64,000 nt of DNA from Chelativorans xinjiangensis (GTDB lineage: Bacteria > Pseudomonadota > Alphaproteobacteria > Rhizobiales > Rhizobiaceae). Made by a program: the position numbers and the translations under genes. Position 1 is the stretch's first letter, and each line of letters begins with the position of its first letter. A model generated the notes under the pieces. That model did no database searches. It saw only the letters and a program-made list of their open reading frames with translations, and was not told the origin of the DNA. This document shows positions 1 to 9,129 of the stretch, piece by piece. The DNA is taken from assembly GCF_009812055.1 (NCBI RefSeq), contig NZ_WQNH01000005.1, positions 139,310 to 203,309 on the forward strand, given 5' to 3'.

Positions 1-728
1 CGGCCTGGTCGTCGATCCCCGATGCGCTGACGGTCGAGGCCGTCGCCTGCCTCGGCTTCGACGCCGTCACGCTCGACATGCAGCACGGCGGCCATCATGA
101 GGACAGCGTGCTGCGCGGCATCGTGCCTCTGGCCTTTCACGGCCGCCACGCCATCGTCCGCGTGCCGGTCGGGCGCTTCGATATGGCAAGCCGCGCTCTC
201 GATTTCGGGGCCGAAGCCGTCATCGCGCCGATGGTGAACTCGCTCGAGGACGCGCGTCGCTTCGCCGCGGCGATGAAATACCCGCCGCGCGGCGAGCGCT
301 CCTGGGGGCCGACCATCGCCATGCAGCGGTGCGGCGAGCCGGATGCCGCCAGTTGGCTGGCCGGGGCCGACCGCCGCACGATCGCCTTTGCCATGGTGGA
401 AACGCGCGCCGCCCTTTCCCTTATCGACGATATGCTGGCCGTCGACGGCATCGACGGCATCTTCCTCGGCCCCTCGGATTTCTCCATCGCCTGGACCGAG
501 GGAAAGACGGTCGATCCCTCCCACGAGGGCATGATGGAGGCGGTCGCAACGATCGCCGAAAAGACGCGGGCGGCCGGCAAGCACGCGGCCATCTACGTGG
601 TCGATCCGGCCCTCGTCGGACGCTACCATGGCATGGGCTACCGCCTTTTCGCCCTCGGCAACGAAGGGGTCTATCTGGCGAAGGGGGCGGACAACCTCAT
701 CGCCGCGGCGAGGGAGAGCATCGGCTAA
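1..728 (+). CDS. HpcH/HpaI aldolase family protein (5' partial)
   Basis: The gene is cut by the left edge; the reading frame is open from base 3 and about 25 residues precede the first internal Met at 78. It belongs to the class II pyruvate aldolases (HpaI / 2-dehydro-3-deoxyglucarate aldolase), which cleave 2-keto-3-deoxy sugar acids or 4-hydroxy-2-oxoheptanedioate into pyruvate and an aldehyde. Visible hallmarks are LDMQHG near the N-terminus, the likely metal-binding Glu in AMVETRAA and the Asp in FLGPSDFS. About 20 N-terminal residues seem to be missing compared with the usual ~250 aa. The exact substrate cannot be told from sequence, and upstream context is outside the window. Confidence 0.88.
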   Translation, partial: AWSSIPDALTVEAVACLGFDAVTLDMQHGGHHEDSVLRGIVPLAFHGRHAIVRVPVGRFDMASRALDFGAEAVIAPMVNSLEDARRFAAAMKYPPRGERSWGPTIAMQRCGEPDAASWLAGADRRTIAFAMVETRAALSLIDDMLAVDGIDGIFLGPSDFSIAWTEGKTVDPSHEGMMEAVATIAEKTRAAGKHAAIYVVDPALVGRYHGMGYRLFALGNEGVYLAKGADNLIAAARESIG

Positions 729-746
729 GCTTCCCTAGCGGGGGGA

Positions 747-1295
747 CTAAAGCCGCGACAGGAACCGCGCGAAGGTGAGCGAGCCTTCGGGCCAGGGGCC
801 GAAACCCGCTTCGGCGTTGATATGCCCCGCATTGCCGGCGTCCAGAAGCTGCGCTCCCCAGGCCGCCGCGATATCCTCGGCGGCCTCGAAGCTGCCGAAA
901 TGGTCGTTGCGGCTGGCCACCACGATTGCGGGAAAGGGCAGGGGATCGCGCGGGTAGGGCCCGAAGGTCATCAGGTGCCTGGGCCTGATATTCGGGTTCG
1001 TCACTTCCGGCGGCGCCACGAAGAAGGCGCCCGCCACCGGCTTGCGGAAGTGGGGGATAGCCTGCACCGCCGTCGCCACGCCCAGCGAATGGCCGACCAG
1101 AACCACCGGCTGCTCCGCCTCGTTCACTGCCTCGGCCAGCCTCGCCACCCAGTCCTCGCACACCGGCTTCCTCCACTCCGCCTGCTCGACGCGGCGGGCT
1201 GTCGACAGCCGCGCCTGCCAGCGGCTCTGCCAGTGGTCGGGGCCGGAATTGGTGTATCCGGGGATGATCAGGATGTCGGCGTCCTTGGCTTTCAT
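747..1295 (-). CDS. RBBP9/YdeN family serine hydrolase
   Basis: A small cytoplasmic alpha/beta hydrolase of 182 aa. The N-terminal PGYTNSGPDHWQ block is typical of the RBBP9/YdeN family. A probable catalytic triad is visible: Ser70 in VGHSLG, Asp131 in SRNDHFG and His158 in NAGHINAE. The start at 1295 (MKAKDAD) is preferred because upstream in-frame residues are not family-like and would extend the protein by 45 residues. It is convergent with the aldolase upstream (18-bp gap). Family members are poorly characterised carboxyl-ester or serine hydrolases; the physiological substrate is unknown. Confidence 0.85.
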   Translation of the reverse strand: MKAKDADILIIPGYTNSGPDHWQSRWQARLSTARRVEQAEWRKPVCEDWVARLAEAVNEAEQPVVLVGHSLGVATAVQAIPHFRKPVAGAFFVAPPEVTNPNIRPRHLMTFGPYPRDPLPFPAIVVASRNDHFGSFEAAEDIAAAWGAQLLDAGNAGHINAEAGFGPWPEGSLTFARFLSRL

Positions 1296-1507
1296 GGCGC
1301 CGCATGTAGCCAGCCTCACGGACAGGCGCAACTGCTTGGGTCGAAATCGGTGAACACGGTGTTCGCTGTTCAGCGCTTGTGCATATAGCGGCGCGGTATC
1401 AAATAGCCGAACGACACCGATTATCCTCACGAACCGGCGGCGATGACGGCCGGCTCCTATCGGGCTGCATGATGCGGTGTTTCAGCATGCAGCGCCAGGA
1501 GTTTGAA

Positions 1508-2314
1508 ATGAAAGACCTTCCCTTCTCCGTCACCACGCCGGTAAGCGTCGCGGAAATCGGTCTCAAGGCACGCGACGCGGACAAGCTGGCCGCCTTCTAC
1601 CGCGACACCGTAGGCCTCGTTGAACAATCGCGGCGCAATGGAACGATCGTGCTTGGCGCCGGCGAAAGGCCGCTCTTGACGATCGAGGAGGATGCCGCCG
1701 CCGCACCGGACGACCCGCGCGAAGCGGGCCTCTTCCACACCGCCTTCCTCTTGCCCGCCCGCGCCGACCTTGCCCGCTGGGCGCGCCGCGCCATCGAACG
1801 GCAGACCCCGCTCGAAGGCGCCTCCGACCATCTGGTGAGCGAGGCGATCTATCTGAGCGACCCGGAAGGAAACGGCATCGAGATCTATGCCGACCGCCCA
1901 CGCGAAAGCTGGCAGTGGGACGGCAGCCAGGTCGCCATGAAGACCCTGCCGCTCGATTTCAAAAGCCTTCTTGCGACGCCGGGCGCCGACGATGCCTGGC
2001 AAGGCGCCCCCGAGGGCGCCGTCGTCGGCCATGTGCACCTGCGCGTCGGCGAGCCGGCGGAGGCCGAGCGCTGGTGGCACGAAGCGTTGGGCCTCGACAC
2101 CATGGCCCGCTACCGCCCGGGCGCCGTCTTCCTCGCCTCGGGCGGCTACCACCACCACATCGGCGCCAATAACTGGCACAGCCCCGGTGCGAAACGGCGC
2201 GATCCCAAGCGCGCGGGCCTTGCATGGGTGGCGATGCGGGTGGCCGATGCCGAGGAGGAACGCACGCTCGAGGACCCGTGGGGGACGGTCGTGCGCGTGG
2301 TGCCTTCGAGCTGA
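1508..2314 (+). CDS. VOC family protein (glyoxalase/extradiol dioxygenase fold, two modules)
   Basis: 268 aa, starting at MKDLPF with AGGAG eight bases upstream of the ATG; a longer open frame back to 1379 is not protein-like. Two vicinal-oxygen-chelate modules can be read. The first carries the VOC signature YLSDPEGNGIEIYAD around residue 115-130, with the metal-type Glu. The second begins near VVGHVHLRVG and contains GGYHHHIGANNW. This resembles the CatE-type 'catechol 2,3-dioxygenase' proteins of unproven activity. Metal-dependent chemistry on a small aromatic or thiol adduct is likely but unassigned. It stands alone, divergent from the hydrolase gene. Confidence 0.85.
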   Translation: MKDLPFSVTTPVSVAEIGLKARDADKLAAFYRDTVGLVEQSRRNGTIVLGAGERPLLTIEEDAAAAPDDPREAGLFHTAFLLPARADLARWARRAIERQTPLEGASDHLVSEAIYLSDPEGNGIEIYADRPRESWQWDGSQVAMKTLPLDFKSLLATPGADDAWQGAPEGAVVGHVHLRVGEPAEAERWWHEALGLDTMARYRPGAVFLASGGYHHHIGANNWHSPGAKRRDPKRAGLAWVAMRVADAEEERTLEDPWGTVVRVVPSS

Positions 2315-2315
2315 C

Positions 2316-2450
2316 CACAAGGGGGGAGATTGCGCCGGCCGCCTGCTTCGGCGCCTCTGCAACCTCGTCGATTGGCGAAGGCGGAGGTGATAGCTGATCT
2401 CCCCCCTCGTGGGGGAGATGTCCGGCAGGACAGAGGGGGGCGCGAAAGGG
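2316..2450. repeat. Intergenic mosaic repeat, family A (left arm truncated)
   Basis: The right arm (2398-2450) reads TCTCCCCCCTCGTGGGGGAG followed by the conserved GTCCGGCAGGACAGAGGGG unit. The left arm is reduced to about 15 bases directly after the VOC stop codon. Full copies with both inverted arms lie at 5246-5420, 18848-19019 and 45202-45379. It fills nearly all of the space between the VOC gene and purB and may form a hairpin at the end of both convergent transcripts. Confidence 0.8.
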
Positions 2451-2481
2451 CGCCGAGCTACCCGGAAAGCTTGCGGAAGAA

Positions 2482-3789
2482 TCAGCCCTCCCCAAACACC
2501 CTTTTGAAAATCGTATCCACGTGCTTGGTGTGATACCCGAGGTCGAATTTCTCGCGGATCTCGTCCTTTGAAAGCGCCGCCCGCACATCCGTGTCGCCAA
2601 GCAGCTCCTCCAGAAAATCCGCCCCTTCTTCCCACACCTTCATGGCGTTGCGCTGCACCAGCCGATAGGCGTCCTCGCGGGAGACGCCGGCCTGGGTGAG
2701 CGCCAGAAGCACGCGCTGCGAGTGCACGAGGCCGCGGAAACGGTTGAGGTTCCTCTCCATCGCTTCCGGGTAGACGACCAGCTTCTCCATCATCCCCGTC
2801 AGCCGCGCCAGCGCGAAATCCAGCGTCACCGTCGCATCCGGCCCGATCATGCGCTCCACCGACGAATGCGAGATGTCGCGTTCGTGCCAGAGCGCCACGT
2901 TCTCCATGGCGGGGGCCGCATAGGCGCGCACCATGCGGGCAAGCCCGGTGAGGTTTTCCGAAAGCACCGGGTTGCGCTTGTGCGGCATGGCCGACGAGCC
3001 TTTCTGCCCCGGCGAGAAATATTCCTCCGCCTCCAGCACCTCGGTGCGCTGCAGGTGCCGCACCTCGATCGCCAGCCGCTCGATGGAGGAGGCGATGACG
3101 GCCAGCGTGGCGAAATACATCGCATGCCGGTCGCGCGGGATCACCTGGGTGGAGACCGGCTCCACCTTCAGCCCCATCCTCTCGGCCACATGGGCCTCCA
3201 CGCGGGGATCGATATTGGCGAAGGTGCCGATGGCGCCGGAAATGGCGCAGGTGGCGATCTCCTCTCGCGCATTCACCAGCCGCTCGCGGCAGCGGGAGAA
3301 CTCGGCATAGGCCTGCGCCAGCTTCAGCCCGAAGGTGGTGGGCTCGGCATGGATGCCGTGGCTGCGGCCGATCGTGACGGTGTCCTTGTGCTCGTATGCA
3401 CGCTTCTTGAGCGCCGCGAGCAGGGCGTTAAGATCGGCAAGCAGGATGTCGCTCGCCCGCGCAAGCTGCACGTTGAAGCAGGTGTCGAGCACGTCCGACG
3501 AGGTCATGCCCTGGTGCACGAAGCGCGCCTCCGGCCCGACGATCTCGGCCAGATGCGTCAGGAAGGCGATGACGTCGTGCTTCGTCTCACGCTCGATCTC
3601 GTCGATGCGCTCGATGTCGAAGGTGGCGTTGCCCGCCTTCTCCCAGATGGTCCTGGCCGCTTCCTTCGGCACGATGCCGAGTTCGGCCATGGCGTCGGCC
3701 GCGTGCGCCTCGATCTCGAACCAGATGCGGAATTTCGTCTCGGGCGACCAGATGGCGGCCATATCGGGCCGCGAATAGCGCGGGATCAT
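2482..3789 (-). CDS. purB: Adenylosuccinate lyase
   Basis: 435 aa, the usual length in this order. It is a cytoplasmic fumarase/aspartase-superfamily enzyme acting twice in purine synthesis: SAICAR to AICAR plus fumarate, and adenylosuccinate to AMP plus fumarate. The superfamily signature GSSAMPHKRNP lies at residues 264-274 (mobile catalytic Ser loop). The conserved TSSD (96-99) and the His residues in TKHDV (about 71) and GRSHGIHAEP (144, 147) are all present. The start MIPRYSRP at 3789 is canonical for PurB; 35 further upstream codons are open but unrelated. It is monocistronic in appearance, convergent with the VOC gene. Confidence 0.98.
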   Translation of the reverse strand: MIPRYSRPDMAAIWSPETKFRIWFEIEAHAADAMAELGIVPKEAARTIWEKAGNATFDIERIDEIERETKHDVIAFLTHLAEIVGPEARFVHQGMTSSDVLDTCFNVQLARASDILLADLNALLAALKKRAYEHKDTVTIGRSHGIHAEPTTFGLKLAQAYAEFSRCRERLVNAREEIATCAISGAIGTFANIDPRVEAHVAERMGLKVEPVSTQVIPRDRHAMYFATLAVIASSIERLAIEVRHLQRTEVLEAEEYFSPGQKGSSAMPHKRNPVLSENLTGLARMVRAYAAPAMENVALWHERDISHSSVERMIGPDATVTLDFALARLTGMMEKLVVYPEAMERNLNRFRGLVHSQRVLLALTQAGVSREDAYRLVQRNAMKVWEEGADFLEELLGDTDVRAALSKDEIREKFDLGYHTKHVDTIFKRVFGEG

Positions 3790-3847
3790 GCGTTTGCCTG
3801 TTCTTCGAAGGGAAGCCATCCAGGGTGTAGCAGACGAGCGGAGGGTG

Positions 3848-4369
3848 TCAACGCAACCGGGCGGCAAACCACAGGCCGAAGGCAAAAAGGGCAAACAGCC
3901 CGTAAGGAAAATAGAGCCTCAGGCCGAGCACGGCAAACTCGTAGAGTGCGGTCGCCGTGGTAAAAAGGAGCCAATCGGCAAGGTCGTGGAGACCTACCCC
4001 CTCATGCCAGGCGGTAACGGAAACCACGTATTGGAATGCGAAGACCAGCGCCGTGAGGCCGACGGTCATAACGCTCAGCGCCAGGAAGAAACAGGCGAAG
4101 CGGCGGCTGGTCTCGAAGCGCCGCGCCACCTGACAGGCCGGGTAGAGGGCGGCCGGGAAGGCGAGCGCGGCACCAAGGGTGAAGGTGAGGGTGATCATGG
4201 CGACCCGCGAATGATCGGCCCAGTGCGCGATCCCGGCGAGAGCGCTTGCGCCCATTATCAGGCTCCAAAGCACCGTGCCGAGCACTGTTGCGCCTATGGG
4301 CGGCAGCGCGGCTTTCGAACGGCTCGTGGAATATGCCGCCGAAACGGGCGTGAAAGGACCGTGCTGCAC
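3848..4369 (-). CDS. Conserved hypothetical four-helix inner-membrane protein
   Basis: 173 aa starting with GTG two bases after the stop of the DUF2259 gene, so the two are probably co-transcribed. Four hydrophobic segments are visible (roughly residues 27-47, 55-78, 92-115 and 135-168), separated by short charged loops, with a short polar N-terminus. No catalytic motif or named domain was recognised. It ends 58 bp upstream of purB, on the same strand. Function unknown. Confidence 0.75.
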   Translation of the reverse strand: MQHGPFTPVSAAYSTSRSKAALPPIGATVLGTVLWSLIMGASALAGIAHWADHSRVAMITLTFTLGAALAFPAALYPACQVARRFETSRRFACFFLALSVMTVGLTALVFAFQYVVSVTAWHEGVGLHDLADWLLFTTATALYEFAVLGLRLYFPYGLFALFAFGLWFAARLR

Positions 4370-4371
4370 GC

Positions 4372-5091
4372 CTAAAGCTGTCCCGTGATCGCGATGAAGC
4401 GGTGGTCCGGTCCCTCGAAGCCGAAGCCGCGGACGGCGATCAGGACGGCGAAGACCGCCGGCCCGCCCTGTGGATGATAGGTCTGGATGCCCGTCAGCCG
4501 GTAGCCGAGCGGGCAGCGGCGGCTCGACGGGATGGTCTCGTCCTCGTGCACGGTCGCGGTCTCACCGCCCGGCGCGGTGCCGATCCGCAGGAGGCGGAAG
4601 CCCATGATCATGCCCAGGTCCTCGCAGTTTTCGGGCTGTGGAAGGTGCAGTTCCTCCAGGCGGAATTCCAGCGCCTCGTCGATCGGCGGCACGACGGGGC
4701 GCGGGTTCACCATCATGCGGTGCGGGTCGGCCGAAAGCTCCGTCACCGCGTTCCAGCCGGCGGTAAAGCCGGGGGTGAGTTCGGCGTCGGAAATCACCGC
4801 CTGGCCTTGATCTTTGGCTTCCTGCCTGGCCGTTTCCAGCGCCGCCTCCTCGTCGTCGATGCGCACGCGGACCGGCGTGCCGGGCAGGAAGCTGTCGCTT
4901 GCCGTGTCGATGTAGAAGCGGTTGGCATAGGGAAATCCGGAGCCGTCCTGGATGCCGTATTCCTCGAAGGCGAAGATGCCGCCGTCGGCACTGAAACCGA
5001 GGATCTCCACCGCCGCCGTATCGCCGGCGCGCGCGGCGGGCAACGCTAGCAGGAGCGCGGCAAGGGCCGCGAACAGGCGCAAGGTCGGCAT
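4372..5091 (-). CDS. DUF2259 domain-containing secreted protein
   Basis: 239 aa with a clear signal peptide (MPTLRLFAALAALLLALPAARA, cut near residue 22). The mature part begins with the block FSADGGIFAFEEYGIQDGSG, characteristic of the DUF2259 'predicted secreted protein' family. The start at 5091 places the Met just before the signal sequence; an upstream in-frame Met would add 18 polar residues and spoil it. Likely periplasmic, of unknown function; it leads a two-gene unit with the membrane protein downstream. Confidence 0.85.
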   Translation of the reverse strand: MPTLRLFAALAALLLALPAARAGDTAAVEILGFSADGGIFAFEEYGIQDGSGFPYANRFYIDTASDSFLPGTPVRVRIDDEEAALETARQEAKDQGQAVISDAELTPGFTAGWNAVTELSADPHRMMVNPRPVVPPIDEALEFRLEELHLPQPENCEDLGMIMGFRLLRIGTAPGGETATVHEDETIPSSRRCPLGYRLTGIQTYHPQGGPAVFAVLIAVRGFGFEGPDHRFIAITGQL

Positions 5092-5245
5092 GGAAGAAGC
5101 CCCTCTCGTTTTCGCACTGCGGCTTATACCCTTTTCCGCCGCCATGGGCGAGGGCGCCTTTCCGTTACCTCTTGAGGAGTCCTAAGGTCGGCGAAGCCGA
5201 ACTAAAGATTCCATCCTAGTTTTACAGTTACGATTCACCGCCGAG

Positions 5246-5420
5246 CCCCTTCGCGCCCCCCTCTGTCCTGCCGGACATCTCCCCCACACGGGGGGAGATT
5301 GGCTGTCATCGCCGCGTTCGCCAATCTTCAACGCTGCAGGAGAGGCGAAACATCGATGAAGAGCCGATCTCCCCCCGTGTGGGGGAGATGTCCGGCAGGA
5401 CAGAGGGGGGCGCGAAGGGG
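5246..5420. repeat. Family A repeat, complete inverted pair
   Basis: Arms at 5246-5299 and 5367-5420 are near-perfect inverted copies built around CTCTGTCCTGCCGGACATCT and the self-complementary C-run/G-run AT-CTCCCCC...GGGGGAG. The ~67-bp centre is unique. The same arrangement recurs at 18848-19019 and 45202-45379. It lies between the DUF2259 and P1 peptidase genes; no protein is encoded. The remaining bases up to 5455 show nothing else. Confidence 0.85.
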
Positions 5421-5455
5421 CGCCGACCATCTTGATTTTACAAAGGAAGGCAGCC

Positions 5456-6457
5456 TCACCGCTCCGACCACACCGGCATCACGTCGCCTTCCGCCTTTTC
5501 CGCCGCGAAGACCCCGCGGGCGATGGCGCGGGCCATGGTGGCTGCGGCGGCGGCATATAGCTCGATGCTCGCGGCGACATCCGGTTCCACACCGCCGCGC
5601 CCCGTCGCCAGCGCGAAGACGAGGTCGCCGTCGAGCGGCGTATGCGCCGGCCATATGGCGCGGGCGAAGCCGTCGTGGGCGGCGATCGCCAGCCGGTGCG
5701 CGGCGGCCTTGGTGAGTTTCGCGTCGGTGGCGATCACGCCGATGGTGGTGTTGCCGCCGGGCCTTGCTCCGCCGAGCTTGGTGGCGACATCGTGCGCGTT
5801 GCCGGGAAGCGGCGAGGGGAGGCCGAGGCCGCCGAACTCGGCACCGATCTCGAAGGGCGCCGCCCAGAAATGTGCCGTGTCGCCGATCGTCGTGGAGCCG
5901 ACGGCATTGACGGCCACCAGCGCGCCGATGGTGACGCCGTTCGGCAGGATGCACGAGGCCGAGCCGAGCCCGCCTTTCAGCCCCGCCGTGGTGGCCCCGG
6001 TGCCGGCGCCGTGCGAGCCGAGCGCGAAGTCGGCCGCGGCTGCCTGCGTCGCCTCGTAGCCGAGTTCGCGATAGGGCGGGAAGCGGCCCCAGTCCTTGTC
6101 GCCGCCATTGGCGAGGTCGAACAGGATCGCCGCCGGCACGATGGGCACGCGGAAGCCTCCCACTTCGAAGCCCCTGCCCATCTCGCGCAGCGCGCCCTGC
6201 GCGCCGGAGGCGGCATCGAGCCCGAAGGCCGAGCCGCCGGAAAGCACCACCGCATCCACACTTTCGATGAGGTTCTGCGGCGCCAGGAGGTCCGTCTCGC
6301 GCGTGCCCGGCGCGCCGCCCAGCACCTTGACGCCCGCCGTCGCCGGCTCCTCGCACAGCACCACGGTCACGCCGGATTTCAGCCGCGCATCCTGGCTGTT
6401 GCCGACCTTGATGCCCGCGACATCGGTGATGAGGTTCCTGGCGCCGGTCCGGAACAT
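5456..6457 (-). CDS. P1 family (S58, DmpA/NylC-like) peptidase
   Basis: 333 aa, an N-terminal-nucleophile hydrolase of the DmpA/BapA/NylC fold. These enzymes self-cleave and act as aminopeptidases, beta-peptidases or amidases. The core VVLSGGSAFGLDAASGA (about residues 70-86) and the Gly-rich GLKGGLGSAS (159-168) are conserved. The likely self-processing site is Asn236/Thr237 in GGNTTIGVIATD, like the Asn/Thr scissile bond of NylC. The gene starts immediately after the stop codon of the binding-protein gene, suggesting co-transcription. Substrate unknown. Confidence 0.9.
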   Translation of the reverse strand: MFRTGARNLITDVAGIKVGNSQDARLKSGVTVVLCEEPATAGVKVLGGAPGTRETDLLAPQNLIESVDAVVLSGGSAFGLDAASGAQGALREMGRGFEVGGFRVPIVPAAILFDLANGGDKDWGRFPPYRELGYEATQAAAADFALGSHGAGTGATTAGLKGGLGSASCILPNGVTIGALVAVNAVGSTTIGDTAHFWAAPFEIGAEFGGLGLPSPLPGNAHDVATKLGGARPGGNTTIGVIATDAKLTKAAAHRLAIAAHDGFARAIWPAHTPLDGDLVFALATGRGGVEPDVAASIELYAAAAATMARAIARGVFAAEKAEGDVMPVWSER

Positions 6458-7546
6458 CTATTCGACCTCCACGAATTCCTCGCCGTCGTAGCGGAAAAGC
6501 CGGTAGATGTTGCGCGCGAGATCGCCTTTTTCGTCGAAGCGGACGATCCCGATCGCCGTATCGAAGGCGAAATCGTTCAAAATCTCCTCGACCGGCCTGC
6601 CGTCCTCGGCCGCGACGCGCACGGCACCCGTGGCAAGCTGGACGGCCGCATAGCCAGGCAGCACATAGCCCTCCGGCTTCACGCCCGCCTCCCGCAGCGC
6701 CTGAAGTATCTGCGGGGCGGCGACGTCATGCCACTCAGGCAGCCCGACCATCAGCACGCCGGCGGCAAGCGGCACCGGGCCGTCCTCGGCTCTGAGCGCC
6801 TCTCCACCCGCCAGGGTCACCTCATAGCCGAGTTCCCCGGCATCGCGCGCCATTATGGCGACGTCGCTGCGGTCGCCGCCGACGAAGACATGGGTCGCGC
6901 CCGCCCGCCGCAGCCGGCCGACAAGGCCGATCTGGTTGTCGAGCTGAGGCCTGAACGTGTCCATGAAGACCGGCTCCAACTCCGCCAGTCCGGCGGCCGC
7001 CCTCAGGTTCTCCGCAAGCTCCCGCCCGTAGATCGTCCCGTCGTCCACGATGGCGAAGAATTCGTTGCGCCAGCGCCGGATCAGGATGTCGGCCACCGCC
7101 TCGCGCTCGTCGTCGGAGCGGGGGCCGAGCCGGTAGACCGGCCAGTCCGTGCGCGCCTTCTGGTCGGTCAGGCCGCCCGTGCGCACCGGGGTGACGACCG
7201 GAACGCCTGCTTCCTTCAGGATCGGCATGGCTGCCTCGACGGCCGGCGTGCACAGAAAGCCGATGACGATCGCCGCGCCCGCCTCCACCAGCGCGTGGGC
7301 CGCCGCGGCCCCGCCTTCCTCGGTGCAGGCATCGTCCGCCTCGACCAGCCGCGCCCCCGCGTCGCCCCCGGCCGCCGTCCGCGCGCCTTCCGCCCATTGC
7401 GTGCCCAGCGTGGCGAAATTGCCGCTCAGTGGCGCCGCAAGGCCGACGATCACCTCCTGCGCATGCGCCGGGCCCACCGCCGCCAGGGCGGAAAGTTGAA
7501 GGGCAAGCACGATTGGACGCAAGGGGTACAGGCCGAAAATCCTCAA
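6458..7546 (-). CDS. Leu/Ile/Val-type ABC transporter substrate-binding protein
   Basis: About 362 aa of the Peripla_BP_6 family, periplasmic type I fold. The mature protein opens with VIVGLAAPLSGNFATLGTQW, the classic LivJ-like start, followed by Cys residues in DDACTEE and FLCTPAV that could pair. The start is uncertain: a TTG at 7546 gives an ideal signal peptide (MRIFGLYPLRPIVLALQLSALA...AHA), while upstream codons to 7705 are not protein-like. No permease or ATPase gene is adjacent, so it is an orphan binding protein, possibly a sensor-type or amide/branched-chain ligand binder. It is the first gene of a unit with the P1 peptidase. Confidence 0.85.
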   Translation of the reverse strand: MRIFGLYPLRPIVLALQLSALAAVGPAHAQEVIVGLAAPLSGNFATLGTQWAEGARTAAGGDAGARLVEADDACTEEGGAAAAHALVEAGAAIVIGFLCTPAVEAAMPILKEAGVPVVTPVRTGGLTDQKARTDWPVYRLGPRSDDEREAVADILIRRWRNEFFAIVDDGTIYGRELAENLRAAAGLAELEPVFMDTFRPQLDNQIGLVGRLRRAGATHVFVGGDRSDVAIMARDAGELGYEVTLAGGEALRAEDGPVPLAAGVLMVGLPEWHDVAAPQILQALREAGVKPEGYVLPGYAAVQLATGAVRVAAEDGRPVEEILNDFAFDTAIGIVRFDEKGDLARNIYRLFRYDGEEFVEVE

Positions 7547-7685
7547 TTGACACGCATGGTTCTGAAGTTCCGCCACTGGTAAATGGTGGCGGGGCCGGGC
7601 GCAACACGCTATTGAGGCGGCCCGCCGGCCGCTTGTATGCGCCTGGCCGCAACCTATCTGTAAACCGAGGCGACGGGGAATTTTC

Positions 7686-8180
7686 GTGCTGAAGACCAAC
7701 GACATAGCACCGCAGCATTATCGTGACGCGATGGCCCGCTTCGCCGGCGCCGTGCACGTCGTCACCACCGACGGACCCGCCGGGCGCCGCGGTGTCACCG
7801 TCATCGCCGCCTGTTCCGTCTCCGACAACCCGCCCATCGTGCTCGTTTGCCTCAACCGCGAGAACGTCAACAACGATCTCTTCTTGGAGAACGGCGTCTT
7901 CGCGCTCAACACGCTGGCCGTCGATCATCAGGAACTGTCGGACGCCTTCTCCGGTCTCACCCGCCTGCCGCCCGACGAGCGTTTCGCCCTTGCCGAGTGG
8001 GAGACGCTGTCGACGGGGGCGCCGGCGCTAATCGGCGCCATGGCCGTTTTCGACTGCCAGGTGATCGACACCAAGGAACTTGCCACCCACCGTATTTATT
8101 TCGGCAAGGTGACAGGCCTGCGCGTGGGCGCTAACCTGCGCCCGCTGCTTTACCACGACCGCGGCTACCGCGTTCTCTAA
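7686..8180 (+). CDS. Flavin reductase family protein (HpaC/RutF-like)
   Basis: 164 aa starting with GTG after a GGGGA ribosome site. It is an FMN/FAD-binding split-barrel protein of the HpaC/RutF type that supplies reduced flavin to a monooxygenase. The family pattern is visible: RDAMARFAGAVHVVTTDG near the N-terminus, GVTVIAACSVSDNPPIVLVC in the flavin-binding strand and the C-terminal PLLYHDRGYRVL. It sits 15 bp upstream of the MoxR gene and heads the cofactor-insertion cluster, though no partner monooxygenase is present. Which oxygenase it serves is unknown. Confidence 0.9.
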   Translation: MLKTNDIAPQHYRDAMARFAGAVHVVTTDGPAGRRGVTVIAACSVSDNPPIVLVCLNRENVNNDLFLENGVFALNTLAVDHQELSDAFSGLTRLPPDERFALAEWETLSTGAPALIGAMAVFDCQVIDTKELATHRIYFGKVTGLRVGANLRPLLYHDRGYRVL

Positions 8181-8195
8181 GCTTCCGGAGAAACA

Positions 8196-9125
8196 ATGTC
8201 CGCACTCACCCCGCGTGCCCTCCCGCAGTCGATCGACGAGACGCTCGACCTTCTGGCCGATGCCGACTACGTGGCCGACCGGGCGCTCGCCACCGTGCTC
8301 TTCCTTGCCCTGAAGATGAAGCGGCCCTTGTTCCTGGAGGGCGAGGCGGGCGTCGGCAAGACGGAGATCGCCAAGGTGCTGGCCGCCTCCCTCGGCCGCC
8401 GCCTCATCCGGCTCCAGTGCTACGAGGGGCTCGACGTGTCCTCGGCCGTCTACGAGTGGAACTACGCCGCCCAGATGATCGAGATCCGCATGGAGGAGGC
8501 GACGGGCACGGCCGACCGCGACATCATGGAGCACAACGTCTTCTCCGAGAAATACCTGATCCGCCGCCCCGTCCTGGAGGCGCTCTCCGGCGGCATCGGC
8601 GCGGCCCCCGTCTTCCTCATCGACGAGCTCGACCGCACGGACGAGGCCTTCGAGGCCTTCCTTCTCGAAATCCTCTCCGACTACCAGGTAAGCGTGCCCG
8701 AGCTCGGCACCATCCGCGCCGACGAGCCGCCCATCGTCATCATCACCACAAACCGCACGCGCGAGATCCACGACGCGCTGAAGCGCCGCTGCCTCTATCA
8801 CTGGGTGGACTATCCCGATGCCGAGCGCGAGCTTGAAATCGTCCACCGCAAGGTGCCCGAGGCCAACCGCCGCCTTTCCGAGGAGGTGGTCCACTACGTG
8901 CAGAAGCTGCGCGAGATCGACCTTTTCAAGGTGCCGGGCGTGGCCGAGTCCATCGACTGGGTGAGCGCCCTGACCGAGCTCGACAAGGTCGCGCTCGACC
9001 CCGAGACCGTATCCGATACGCTGGGCGTGCTCCTGAAATACCAGGACGACATCGCCCGGCTGCAGGAGGGCGAGGGCGCGAAGATCCTGAGCGAGGTCAA
9101 GGCCGAGCTGGAAGCTGCGGACTGA
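8196..9125 (+). CDS. MoxR-family AAA+ ATPase (CoxD-like)
   Basis: 309 aa AAA+ chaperone. Walker A is GEAGVGKTE (49-57) and Walker B VFLIDELDR (139-147). Sensor 1 is in VIITTNRTREI and the C-terminal lid runs to the end. In aerobic CO dehydrogenase systems CoxD, with the VWA protein CoxE, builds the CuSMoO2 centre. Here the downstream VWA gene begins four bases after this stop codon, so the two form a MoxR-VWA pair. Other MoxR pairs have different clients, so the specific target is inferred only from the XdhC/MobA neighbours. Confidence 0.93.
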   Translation: MSALTPRALPQSIDETLDLLADADYVADRALATVLFLALKMKRPLFLEGEAGVGKTEIAKVLAASLGRRLIRLQCYEGLDVSSAVYEWNYAAQMIEIRMEEATGTADRDIMEHNVFSEKYLIRRPVLEALSGGIGAAPVFLIDELDRTDEAFEAFLLEILSDYQVSVPELGTIRADEPPIVIITTNRTREIHDALKRRCLYHWVDYPDAERELEIVHRKVPEANRRLSEEVVHYVQKLREIDLFKVPGVAESIDWVSALTELDKVALDPETVSDTLGVLLKYQDDIARLQEGEGAKILSEVKAELEAAD

Positions 9126-9129
9126 GGCC

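Noticed and set aside
1379..1507. A 43-residue N-terminal extension of the VOC protein
   Set aside because: A strong ribosome site precedes 1508 and the extension has no VOC-like sequence.
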